Of a stretch of DNA of 64,000 bases, positions 1 to 12,100 are shown in pieces. A program made the translations under genes and the position numbers. The DNA is from Limnomonas spitsbergensis (lineage: Eukaryota; Chlorophyta; Chlorophyceae; Chlamydomonadales): the NCBI GenBank assembly GCA_037349105.1, contig JAYJMM010000105.1:3658001-3722000 (forward strand). The letters run 5' to 3'. Numbering within the stretch: position 1 is the first letter of the stretch; each line of letters begins with the position of its first letter. The notes beneath the pieces are model-generated. The model saw nothing but the letters and a program-made list of their open reading frames with translations, was not told where the DNA came from and made no database searches.

Positions 1-61
1 CGGTACCGCAGATTTGCTATGACTTCCCTCGTAAATAACGTTGTTTGGGGTTGAGAAATCC

Positions 62-319
62 ATGAATATACTAATTATCGATTGTGATCGCAGGTTAGCA
101 CAGGACGCTGCCACGGCCCAGGCACTGGCGGAAGAGGTAGCGGCACAAAGACGAGCTGCAATGCGAGGACACTACCACGAGGCACGGGATGCCAGAGACG
201 CGACCCTGGCAAGCCAGGCACGGGCTGTTGTTGCCCAGCAAGCGTTGGTGGCCATGCAGAGGTGTGTAGGTCTTGCTGGTACATCAAGCTGGCGTTTTAG
301 GGTTTACCCTAAACCCTAA
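62..319 (+). CDS. Short Ala/Arg-rich helical ORF, unrecognised
   Basis: This is an open frame of about 85 codons from the ATG at 62. Its middle part is rich in Ala, Arg, Gln and Glu and reads as one long helix; the last codons run into the telomere-like motif at 297-320. A possible donor (TTG|GTGAGT) lies just downstream near 324, so it could be a terminal piece of an exon whose gene continues outside the window. No family is recognised. It may equally be a chance frame. Confidence 0.2.
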   Translation: MNILIIDCDRRLAQDAATAQALAEEVAAQRRAAMRGHYHEARDARDATLASQARAVVAQQALVAMQRCVGLAGTSSWRFRVYPKP

Positions 320-321
320 AG
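297..321. repeat. Interstitial telomere-type motif
   Basis: TTTAGGGTTT is followed at once by CCCTAAACCCTAAA, so plant-type telomere heptamers meet head to head. The 31-bp minisatellite starts immediately downstream. Confidence 0.6.
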
Positions 322-344
322 TTGGTGAGTGCCCACGCTTACAT

Positions 345-1640
345 TTTGGCGTGTGCCACAGACCCCCTGGAGGGCCGGGATGTGTGCCACCGACCCTCGG
401 GAGGGCCGCGACGTGTGCCTCCGACCGCCGGGAGGGCGGGGATGTGTGCCACCGACCCCCGGGAGGGCCGCGACGTGTGCCTCCAACCCCCGTAAGGACC
501 GGGACGTGTGCCACTGACGCCAGGGAGGGCCAAGACGTGTGTTATGGACCCCCGGGAGGGCTGGGACGTGTGCCACCGACCCACGGGATAGCCAGGACTT
601 GTGCCACTGACACACGGGATGGCCCGGATGTGTGCCACAGACCCAAGGGAAGCCACGACGTGTGCCACCAACCCCCGGGATGGCTGGGGCGTGTGCCACC
701 GACCCCCGGGAGGGCCGGGACGTGTAACCAATCCCCAGTAGGGCCAGAACGTGTGCCATCGAATCCCGAGAGGGGTAGGCCGTATGCCACCGACCCACGG
801 AAGGGCGGGGACATGTCCTGCCGATCCCCCGGAGGGCCAAGACGTTTTTCACCGCCCCTCGGGAGAGCCGGGACGTGTGTCACCGATCTCCGGGAGGGCC
901 AGGACGTGTGTCACCAACCCCCGGGATGGCTGGGACATGTGCCACTGACCCCCAGGAGGGCCGGGACGTGTGCCATCAACCCCTCGGATGGCGTGGACGT
1001 GTGCCACAGACCCCCGGGAGGGCCGGGTCATGTTCGACTGACCCACGGGAGGGCCGGGACGTGTGCCACCGACCCCCGAGAGGGCCAGGATTTGTGCCAC
1101 CGCCCCCCGGGAGGGCCGAGACGTGTCACCGCCCCCCGGGAGGGCCGAGACGTGTCACCGCCCCCCGGGAGGGCCGAGACGTGTCACCGCCCCCCGGGAG
1201 GGCCGAGACGTGTCACCGCCCCCCGAGAGGGCCGAGACGTGTCACCGCCCCCCGGGAGGGCCGAGACGTGTTCCACTGACCCCCAAAGGGCCGGAACAAG
1301 CGCCACCGACCCCCGGGAGGGCCGGGACGTGTGCCTCCATCCCCCGGGAGGGCCGGGTCGTGTGTCACCAATCCCTTCCGGGATGGCCGGGATGTGTGCC
1401 ACCGACCCCCGCCGGGAAGATAGGGTATTTTGCCACCGACCCCCGGGAGGGCCGGGCGGTGTGTCACCGAGCCAGTAACCACGGGTGGGCCAGGTCGTAT
1501 GCTACCGAATCTGGGATGGCCGGGACATGAGCAACCGATCCCTATGAAGGCCGATAGGTATGCCACCGACCCCTGGGAGTTCCGGGACGTGTGCCACCGA
1601 CCCTTTGGGGGGCCGGGGGATGTGCCATGAAATGCCAGTT
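345..1640. repeat. 31-bp GC-rich minisatellite, about 41 units
   Basis: The unit reads roughly GGGACGTGTGCCACCGACCC plus CCGGGAGGGCC. Units differ by substitutions and small indels. A sub-block at 1096-1270 is homogenised to a shorter 26-bp variant (GAGACGTGTCACCGCC...). Several frames stay open through it because stop codons are rare in the unit; these are by-products of the repeat, not genes. Confidence 0.9.
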
Positions 1641-1749
1641 GGTAACTCACACCCCAGCAACCCCGAAGTTACGAAGGGCAATCGGGCACACAACCATAAT
1701 TTGCATGCACCTTATATATAACCTTCATACGTGACTTGCGACAAACTAA

Positions 1750-2062
1750 GGAGCCCACTTAAAGTCGGTGTGCTAGTAGGGAGAGGAGAGGAACGATAGG
1801 CATAAGTGAAATACACTACAAGGAAGAATGCACGAAAGAAAAGAAATAGGCGGCGGCAGGAAAAGCGCCGCGCGAAGATGTCCCGTATGTACGGTACATG
1901 ACTCCAACCTTTGCCTACTTCATTCTTCCTCCATCTCAAGCCTCGTGGAACAGCCAGGGCTGGAGGAAGTTTCGGAGGAACTTTCAAAAACTTTCATTTT
2001 TTTCCTCCACCCTTGTTTCCTCCATCAATCAGAAACGGGGTTCTACCGTTGTCGTCGACCAC
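1750..2062 (+). repeat. Interspersed repeat, copy 1
   Basis: The stretch from AACGATAGGCATAAGTGAAA to CAATCAGAAACGGGGTTCTA matches 30967-31200 over more than 200 bases with scattered changes. Shared landmarks are ATGCACGAAAGAAA, TTCTTCCTCCATCTCA, GGCTGGAGGAAGTTTC and CCACCCTTGTTTCCTCCA. The end with CCTCCA(T/C)CAATCAGAA also occurs inverted near 29990. This is a mobile-element family member; no coding region is recognised in it. Confidence 0.7.
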
Positions 2063-3118
2063 AGTATGAGTTGCAGCGAGCTGCGGCGGGCGACAACTAC
2101 CAAACACTTATCAGGGAGCCTCAATAATCTCCCCCTCGTCGGTATCAAGCGAACGTCGTCAAGAAGGTGCTGTAGGCTGCAGCACATTCAGCTCTATCTG
2201 ACTGATACTACTCGGATACAACCGGACTGACCTCGATCCAATTTCCGATCAACACGTCAGCTCTGACTGTCAGTGAGAAATTACGGTGAGCACTGATCCC
2301 GGAGCATGCACACTTACAGGGATGCTACTCAGGCACCCCATGGTGAAGGCTCCTCTAAAATACTTGAAAGGAGTGAATTCACGCACGCTTTCTACGTAGT
2401 CGCTTCGTTACGCGTACACGCGCTTTCCACGCGTGTGCGTACGAGGCGTAAGCTGAATTTTTTTCATTCCGACACCCAGCGTGAGTGAGATGCGTTCCTA
2501 TGTGCATAGATGTTTTACTAAATCAGATTCCAGCTTGATCCAATTTTTCGATCCCTTGACACTGATGTCTCAACTGTTCCATCCTTCATTTTTCTTGATT
2601 TCTTCCTCAATCTGGAGTCCTTTGTTTTCCCTCCTTACATGCCTTCTGCGGTTTGGCCCTGCATGCCTTCCGCTGCTTGGCCCATCTTAACAATCCTCAT
2701 CAGCCTGTGCTGCTTCCAGCTCATACTGGAACATATACTTTGCTACCAAGCCAAGAGCCGATATTTGCAGCTATCCCTCCTTGCGTACCTCCCTAAAAAT
2801 TAGGAAGAGCCCTGTAGCAGGTGAAGCCTGCATCGAGCATAAGCGTGAAAGCCCATGAACCGCACCCTATCTGTTATTCAGAGCACTCACAATCTCTGTT
2901 GCTACCTAATTTAAACCTGGTGATAAGCTATTTCATCAGGCGGCCCAGATCCACGATGTCTAACAGTACTGCCTTCTCTTCCCTTCAGCGCGGACGCGGC
3001 CCCAGCCCATGCTACACAGTTTCCTGAACCCATGCTCTATTTTCCTGCTGCGGGCGTGTCTATCTCACCTTTATTTTGCCCTAGTGATAACAAACACTCC
3101 TGCTGCAGTAATATCAGG
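2063..3118. other. Intergenic stretch upstream of the haloperoxidase gene
   Basis: No convincing coding region is visible. It holds an imperfect hairpin at 2409-2441 (TACGCGTACACGCG against CGCGTGTGCGTA). Promoter and 5' UTR of the gene starting at 3119 must lie here, but I see no clear TATA box or other element I can defend. Confidence 0.4.
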
Positions 3119-6100
3119 ATGGTGTCCTCTCAATCGTCGGCCCGGGCCGTGGCAAAGACTCCAGCAGAAGTTCCAGCCGGGGCAGCCGCCACCCTCACCT
3201 TGGTCCTGACCCTCGTCGTAGCAACTGTAACCGCCGGGCCGAAGGTGGCCGCCGCCGCTGATGCTCCCTGCCCGGTTGGTCTGGCGTGCGATACAGAGCG
3301 CAGACTGCCCCAGGCTCAGAGCAGGGGCTATTTGGGCGACCCGTACGCCTGCATGTTCGCGCTGGTGCCAAGCAAAGTCAACATCAGTCTCGGCAAAGAC
3401 GTGAGTTCTAAAACCCGCTTTGTGATATGCAGGCGGGTGTGACGCAAATGGAGTGCAACATATGAAAATATCATATCAAACTGCTGCGCCTAGCTGGAAT
3501 GCCTGAAGTAACCTGTACCGCCAAGCAAGAGTGTTGAGGGGGGCATAATACTGGCATCTTGTTCAGCTGCCATTGCGTAAATTTTCATTTAGTGCGCATC
3601 AGAGCACCTTTCGGGCGGCCACTGCGGGGTCGATTGATGCTGAAACTTGCCTGGTCTACAGCAGGTGGCCCAAGCAACGGGGCTTGCTGCACCAAGCTCT
3701 GCTGAAGGCCAAGTTGTAGCTGAAGTACCTCTGAAGCTCTATATTTTTTTTGGTCGGCAAAATCTTATATCTTATTGTTCGGTTATGTTACGCCTTAACG
3801 TAAAATCTTTATCCCCCTTTGCTTGGGGCCCCCTCTGATAAGATTCCAAGATTCCAAGATTCCAAAATTCCAAAATTACAAAATTCCAAGATTCCCCTGC
3901 ATGGTCTGCTTGTGTTTTTTAGCCCCTGATAAGATTACCCTGCATGGTCAATCTTATGGGGTCTTTCTCCTGCATGGTCCTCGTACGCCGGGAAGGCTTT
4001 ACCTAAACCCTAAACCCTAAACAGTGCACGGCATCTAGATCTTGTAATGTCTGTATCACGATAACGATATGCAGTAAACAATACCATGATACCAAGCAAT
4101 GGCAAAAATGTGAAGTGTGCAGCTCACCTCCTAATTAAATGGGCGTTGGCCTTGCTCCTGACGTCGCCAGGGTGCCGATTCTGTTTTTTCCAGATCAGGT
4201 ACCGGCAAACTGTATTGTTTCTGTTATCTGAAGTACGGACTGCCCGGCCCTTTTGAAAATGAAAGATGAGTCGAGGTTATGCTATGACAACAAGGGTCAA
4301 TTCTAGACATTCAGACTCCCAACGTATTCACCAGGCTCAGGAAAACCATCATAATACTTACATCGTACCCTCCACTCATCAAGCATGGTTCACTGTTTAT
4401 TCCAGTGCTAACTAGACTATCTTAGGTAAATAACAGCCACGTACTCACGTAGGCCTACGGCCTGCATGGCTCAAGCAAGAGGACTAATTGCACCTGGCTC
4501 CTTGGCCATAAACCATGCTGTAGCAGAACTATCGCTCAAGTAAGTGCACCACATAAAAAAGTGATATGATTATGTCACTTGCGCAGATCGCCATCTTGAA
4601 CATGTATACGGCCATTGACAACGCCTTAAGCGAGGCAGCCTTCGAGACGCCGTACCTGCTCCGGACCGTGGTGAGTGCCTATTAGGCTGATCACCAAACA
4701 AGAGATTAGGGGTCAGGGGTATAGGATACGAAGTCCTGTACACTATCCATCATTTTAAGCTGGTGTAGGTCATCAATACCATCAGCTAGGACATGATGCT
4801 TAGTATAGAGATGAGACAGGTGATTGGTCTGATAGGGCCACACTGTATTCGTTGTTTTATTTCGGTATCAAAAGTTAGTTGTGAGTCGAAAGTCCCATTT
4901 TTGTATTCACTCTTCACACCCAATGGACTGAACAAAATGTGAAACCCGAAAAGGACCAGTGCTACTTTTTGCGGATGGATGGAAGCTGTTGATAGGCTAT
5001 TCAGGATTTCAGGCTACCTAGCTTTTTCAAAAGCAACTTGTGCGTGGATTCCTGAAGTCTGTTACAATAGCAACAGATAGTAAGAGAGAGTGAATCATCA
5101 CATATTTTCACGCACCCTTTGAAATGTGAAACCCCTTTAAATCATTCACCCAACCCATACGGTATGTTCCTGCAACTCCTTTGGTACATTTCTGCCGCAG
5201 GCCAGAGCCGACTGCGGCAATTTCAACGCCCTCTCCGCCTTCCACCCGACAGCGGCGCCATATGGCTATGCAGAGGGATACGGCCTGCCTTTTACCAACA
5301 GGATCTCTGGCTCTGAAAATAACACACGTGCCAGGTCAGGAACAGCGAGGCATATGCACCCTGTTTCGAATTTGAATTTGAATTCAAACCGGTTCTCACT
5401 GTTACCTTCCTTGCCATTCCCTGACATATTTCAGTCACACTTCCTCGCACCTTCCTGTCACCTTCCTGCTACCTTCCTCACTGCCGCCTTCCTGCCACCT
5501 TATGTTCATTCTTCACACCTTTCCTGTCATCTTCTCCATGCGTTCCTGTCACCTTCCTGACACCTTCCGGTTCCAAGTCACCGTATGCTAAGCTCCTTGG
5601 CTAGACTGTGGCCCTTTTACATTGCCCATATTTTGCCTCTGTATCCACGTACGTATTGTTGTGTTTCTTTCCATCACATCATTCTTTGCCCACAAGTGCA
5701 TGTCCAATACAACTGAGGCCATGTTTGTGAGGCACCGCACCTATGTAAGTGCAACTTTGCAAGGCTGCTTAAAAGCTGGAATTATGAGAATAATGTATTC
5801 TGCTGAAATATTCCCTCCCTTTGTTCCCTCCCGGCTCCTCCACGTAAATTTAGGAACACAGCCATGGCTTATGCGTTCTACCGCATTTCCACCCACATTC
5901 TGCCCAAGCACGTTGAGCCCTTCATGGGCAACATGATGAGGTAAGCTAGCAGATGCATGACCCATGCAAGGACTGTGACCAGATGTATGAGAACATGGGC
6001 AGATTGCTGGAACTGTCCTGCAGTTCGCCCTTCTGCCCTCGGGGCGTTGAAGTTCGGAAAAGACTGAGCAGGGTTCAGCAGAATTGCCATCTGGGAAGGC

Positions 6101-9100
6101 ATCTGTATTGCTTTACTTGTTGTTGCAAAGCTTTGTATCGCTTTGTTCATTGAGACTATAGCGGCTTGCGCTTCCCGTTGCCGCGACGATGGGTCACTTG
6201 TTTCCAATGTCATTTTTGATGGGGATAACTGACAAGCTTTACTGTATGAAGTCGTTGGCTCAACCAATGTATGTGTGGCTTGGGCAGTGCGTATGGTCAC
6301 AGAGGCTGCAGTGGCTTAAGTGACTCAACCATATCTCCTAAACCCTTAACCCAGTTTTACAATGCCGGCGCGATAGCATACCGTCGGCATGCATGCTATT
6401 CTACATACTGTCCTTTCTCGATAGGGAAAAAGTGGGGGGAAGTGAGGCGTGCTGATGCATTTACCTTCATACCATGTGCTTGATCTTCTTTCTGTTTCAA
6501 CACATGCCATACCGTTCATACCGCCGCGCTGTCATGCCGTTCTGCATGCCCATGTACCTGTGCAGGAACTTAGGCCTGGACCCCGCCTACACCTCTGCCA
6601 CCAACCTTTCTAATCCGCAAGACATTGGCAACGCCGTCGGCCTGGCTGTGAATGCATACAGCAACAGTGATGGCACCAACAGCCTGGCAAGTAGCAGGGA
6701 CAGTCAAACGGGGGGAGAAGGGGCCGTAGGATGCAGGGGGGCAACATGGCCTAGCTGTGAAAGCCAGGCTGTGAGAGCAAACCGCACCAGGGACGGTACC
6801 AACAGCCAGGCAAGTACCGGGCACAGTGAAGTGGGGGAAGGAGGGGAAATGGGAAACAGGGGGGCAACTTGACCTGGCTGTGAAAGCGAGCAGGGACAAT
6901 GACAGTATCAACAGCCTGACAAGTATCAGGCACCGTTAAGTGGAGGAACAAGGGTTTGTGTTATCGCCTAGGTGTTTACACTGGTGCATTATGATAGGCC
7001 ATGGAGAGCTAGTGGGGCTGGGGGGATGAGCAAGGAGGGTGGACGACTGAGGTAGTGAGGGTGGAGATGAGAGCCTGGGTGGGTGGGGGAGGTGGGGCTG
7101 TGTGTGGGGGGGGGGCTGAAGAGCCAGAGGGTGGGGAGGAATGCTCAAGTGGGGGTGGGGAGGAGAGCCAAAGGAGGGGGGCATGTTGGGGGGGGGGGGG
7201 GCAGCCTCATGGGTGGGGGAGGCAGTAGGATGGGCAGGAGAGCCAGGGCTGCGGAGGTGAGCGAAAGGGGGGGGGGGGTCAGGGGGGGGTAGGGGTTTTG
7301 TTGGATAGATAGCCTGAAGGGTGGGGGGAGAGCCAGGGGGCAGGGAAGACCAGGGGGGTGAGTGGGGGAGCCAACCGTGTGTGTGTGGGGGGGGGGGGTG
7401 GAGGCTAGAGTGTGTGAAGCAGAACCTGTAGAGGGGACGCACCACGTTTGCTTCGGTTTCTCCGCTATGTTTGCTTTATTGGAACTTTGTGTTTAAGGGC
7501 CCTCAGAAGTCCCCACCCACTGGGATCCCGCCCTGGGACCAATGTCAGCGGTGTGCATGTTGCCTGCCTAAGCTGCATTCTTCCCTGAACTCCCACACCC
7601 CAGCCAAGGCTTACCTTTCTTGACCCCCTTCCCCCCACGCACACACGGCCGTACACCCTACATTGACCAGGGCGACCTGGGTGAGAAGACAGCTGCGACT
7701 CCCATCCCTTTCACGGACTACACTGGCTTTATTCCCTCCAACTCGCCGTACCAAGTGACAGACATAACAAAGTGAGCATGGTCAGCGTAGCTGGAAATCA
7801 CAAGGTTTGGGCCACACTGCTGATGATCGACCATTCCATGTCATTGATAGTGTACGTGTTCAGGTTCATGCATCTCTTGAAGAGTGTGTAAGTCCATTGA
7901 TCTCATAAATTATCCACGCCTCAGGGCGTACCGTATCGTTTCTTTATTTATTTATTATAGTGTGCTTGTGTGACTTCACTGACTGGTCCACGTAGCTCAT
8001 GCACCATGGGATGCTGAATTTTCCTCCAAGCCCTTGGTGTCCTATTATCCAAAGCCTGGGGGGGTGTCCTATTATCCAAAGCCTGGGGGGGGTGTCCTAT
8101 TATCCAAAGCCTGGGGGGGTGTCCTATTATCCAAAGCCTGGGGGGGTGTCCTATTATCCAAAGCCTGGGGGGGTGTCCTATTATCCAAAGCCTGGGGGGG
8201 TGTCCTATTATCCAAAGCCTGGGGGGGTGTCCTATTATCCAAAGCCTGGGGGGGTGTCCTATTATCCAAAGCCTGGGGGGGTGTCCTATTATCCAAAGCC
8301 TGGGGGGGTGTCCTATTATCCAAAGCCTGGGGGGGTGTCCTATTATCCAAAGCCTGGGGGGGTGTCCTATTATCCAAAGCCTGGGGGGGTGTCCTATTAT
8401 CCAAAGCCTGGGGGGGGTGTCCTATTATCCAAAGCCTGGGGGGGTGTCCTATTATCCAAAGCCTGGGGGGGTGTCCTATTATCCAAAGCCTGGGGGGGTG
8501 TCCTATTATCCAAAGCCTGGGGGGGTGTCCTATTATCCAAAGCCTGGGGGGGTGTCCTATTATCCAAAGCCTGGGGGGGTGTCCTATTATCCAAAGCCTG
8601 GGGGGGTGTCCTATTATCCAAAGCCTGGGGGGGTGTCCTATTATCCAAAGCCTGGGGGGGGTGTCCTATTATCCAAAGCCTGGGGGGGTGTCCTATTATC
8701 CAAAGCCTGGGGGGGTGTCCTATTATCCAAAGCCTGGGGGGTGTCCTATTATCCAAAGCCTGGGGGGGTGTCCTATTATCCAAAGCCTGGGGGGGTGTCC
8801 TATTATCCAAAGCCTGGGGGGGTGTCCTATTATCCAAAGCCTGGGGGGGTGTCCTATTATCCAAAGCCTGGGGGGTGTCCTATTATCCAAAGCCTGGGGG
8901 GGTGTCCTATTATCCAAAGCCAGGGGGGGTGTCCTATTATCCAAAGCCAGGGGGGGTGTCCTATTATCCAAAGCCTGGGGGGGTGTCCTATTATCCAAAG
9001 CCTGGGGGGTGTCCTATTATCCAAAGCCTGGGGGGGTGTCCTATTATCCAAAGCCTGGGGGGGTGTCCTATTATCCAAAGCCTGGGGGGGTGTCCTATTA

Positions 9101-12100
9101 TCCAAAGCCTGGGGGGGTCTCATCTTATCTAAAGCCTGGGGGGTGTCCTATTATCCAAAGCCTGGGGGGGTGTCCTATTATCCAAAGCCTGGGGGGGTGT
9201 CCTATTATCCAAAGCCTGGGGGGGGTGTCCTATTATCCAAAGCCTGGGGGGGTGTCCTATTATCCAAAGCCTGGGGGGGTGTCCTATTATCCAAAGCCTG
9301 GGGGGGTGTCCTATTATCCAAAGCCTGGGGGGGTGTCCTATTATCCAAAGCCTGGGGGGGTCCTCGCAGTCATTCTTTTGTAGCCCATGTATTGCTGTCA
9401 CAGCGGAAGCGCCTGTTTTTTATTTAGCATGCTCAGCTACCATTCAGGTACATCAGCCATGAAATCCAGATATTTGGAGGCTCTACCCATGCGTGCGCTT
9501 CTTTCAGGTGGCAGCCGCTGCTGGAGACATGTGGTGCTGGTGGCTACCTCCAGCCCTCGCCTTGAAAAATTTCCAGCCTCTCCGTCTCAACTACAGCTAC
9601 GGATCCCCCCTGCTGCTGCCTGTTGCCTGCAAGTGGCAGCCACTGCTGGAGACAGACAACATCGGATACTTCCAGTCTCAGCTGCACGTCTTCTCACAGT
9701 CGCGGGCTGACAAGATTGTGCCTTTCGCAGCCGCTGGCAACGCCAGCGGCTTTTACGAGCAGTACAGGCTAAAGCCCGAGACGGATTGGCCTTACAAGCC
9801 GCAGAGCGAGTTGACTGATCAGGATCTTGAGGACTATAAGAAACAGGCGAGTGTGGTGGGGATCAAGGGAGGCACCAGGCAAGGTTGCATAGTCTGTTCC
9901 TTAGGCATCAAGACGGTGCGTGGGACTTTCCTTTCAATAGCTAGAGGTCCTCAAAAGTTACTGACGGGTCCAGGGTTACTGTCAGGGTTAAGAGATACAG
10001 ACGGGGTTCAGGGTTAGTGACGGGGTTTAGGGTAATAGACGGGGTTCCGGTTTCCCGACGGGGTTCAGGTTTACTGATGGGGTTCAGGTTTCCTGATGGG
10101 GTTCAGGGTTACTGACGGGGTTCGAAGTTACTGACGGGGGTCAGGGTTACAGACGGGGGTCAGGGTTACTGACGGGGTTCAGGGTAACAGACGGGGGTCA
10201 GGGTTACTGACGGGGGTCAGGGTTACTGATGGGGTTCAGGGTTACTGATGGGGTTCAGGGTTACTGATGGGGTTCAGGGTTACTGACGGGGTTCAGGGTT
10301 ACTGATAGGGTTCAGGGTTACTGATGGGGTTCAGGGTTACTGATGGGGTTCAGGGTTACTGGTGGGGTTCAGGGTTACAAACGGGGTTCAGGGTTACTGG
10401 TGGGGTTCAGGGTTACTGATGGGGTTCAGGGTTACTGATGGAGTTAAGGGTTACTGATGGGGTTCAGGGTAACAGACGGAGTTTGGGGTTACTGACGGGG
10501 ATCAGGGTTACAGACGGGGTTCAGGGTTACAGACGGGGGTCAGGGTTACTGGTGGGGTTCAGGGTTACTGATGGGGATTAGGGTTACTGACGGGGTTCTG
10601 GGTTACAGACGGGGGTCAGGGTTACAAACGGGGTTCAGGGTTACTGACGGGGGTTAGGGTTACTGACGGGGTTCAGGGTTACTGATGGGGTTCAGGGTTA
10701 CTGATGGGGTTCAGGGTTACTGATGGATTTCAGGGTTACTGATGGGGTTCTGGGTTACTGACGGGGTTCTGGGTAACAGACGGGGTTCAGGGTTACTGGT
10801 GGGGTTCAGGATAACAGACGGGGTTCAGAGTTACTGACGGGGTTCAGGGTTACTGACGGGGGTCAGGATTGCTGATGGGGTTCAGGGTTACTGATGGGGT
10901 TCTGGGTAAGAGACGGGGTTCAGGGTAACTGACGGGGCTCAGGGTAACAGACGGGGTTCAGGGTTACTGATGGGGTCCAGGGTTACTGATGGGGTTCAGA
11001 GTAACAGACGGGGTTCAGGGTTACTGACGGGGTTCAGGGTTACTGACGGGGTTCAGGGTTACTGACGGGGTTCAGGGTTACTGATAGGGTTCAGGGTAAC
11101 AGACGGAGGTCAGTGTTACTGACGGGGTTCAGGGTTACTGACGGGGTTCAGGATAACAGACGGGGTTCAGGGTTTCTGACGGGGTTCAGGGTTACCGATG
11201 GGTTGCAGGGTTACTGATGGGGTAGATTTCTGGCCAGCCATACTCCTTTGGCCACCTGTCACAGGCTGGACCAAGTTTTGGCCTAATGGGGCCTGTGGCG
11301 CCCCCTGGGCAGCTTGTCAAAGGAGACCACATAGCGATAAAAGATACACTGTTCATTTCTATCATGGGGCCTTTTTGATGTCAGCCATGTCCCCATGTTG
11401 CAGCCAAAATTAAACAGGAGGTATTTCCAATCCATGCCCCCTGCGTGTATTGATTTATTGATGAGGCCTGAGTCTTGGATTTAGAAAATGAATGTGCCTA
11501 ACGGTGAAAATGGTCCCTTATGAATCAGGGTTCATGGGGGCAGGCATCAGGGTAGTCACAAACTACCTTGGTTGGCCAGTCCAGAGTCGGCCAGATCAGG
11601 GCAGGGCAGGACAGGGCAGGGCAGGGCAGGGCAGGGCAAGACAGGGCAGGCCAACACCGTTATAAGGATTCTGTTTTTTGCTTGTGATTGGGGTGTCAGT
11701 TTGGCAGAGTGCATCTTGTTAGTTCAACGACATATGACTGCCAACTGTTTGCTCAGACTTGAACTTCAATTTCAATTCAAAACATTGCAGGCGGACGTTG
11801 TTTTGGCAGCCGGTGCAAGCCTGACCGACACTCAAAAACTAATTGCCGAGTTCTTTGACAACAAGGTACGAAGCTAGGGTCGCACATACATTTCACGTTT
11901 GACATACATTTCAAGATGCAGATGAAAATAACAAAACAGCAGATCTAGACATCGCTGTAATCTTTCGCTGCGCCCCTGTCCTGTCTCCTCTACGTCTTTT
12001 ATGCAATTCAGGGTGTGGGTGGGAGTGGTTGAGGGTTTCCCTGAACCTTCAACCCTAAGCCCTGCGGTTTCCACACTAATTTGCCCAGATGGATCAGGGT

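Noticed and set aside
273..1478. Open frame of about 400 codons rich in CHRPPGGP repeats
   Set aside because: Product of the 31-bp minisatellite; all frames on both strands look alike and no start or domain is convincing.
8000..9430. Long open frames (up to about 450 codons) of YYPKPGG / PIIQSLGG repeats
   Set aside because: They result from a 27-bp repeat lying between well supported splice sites of intron 6.
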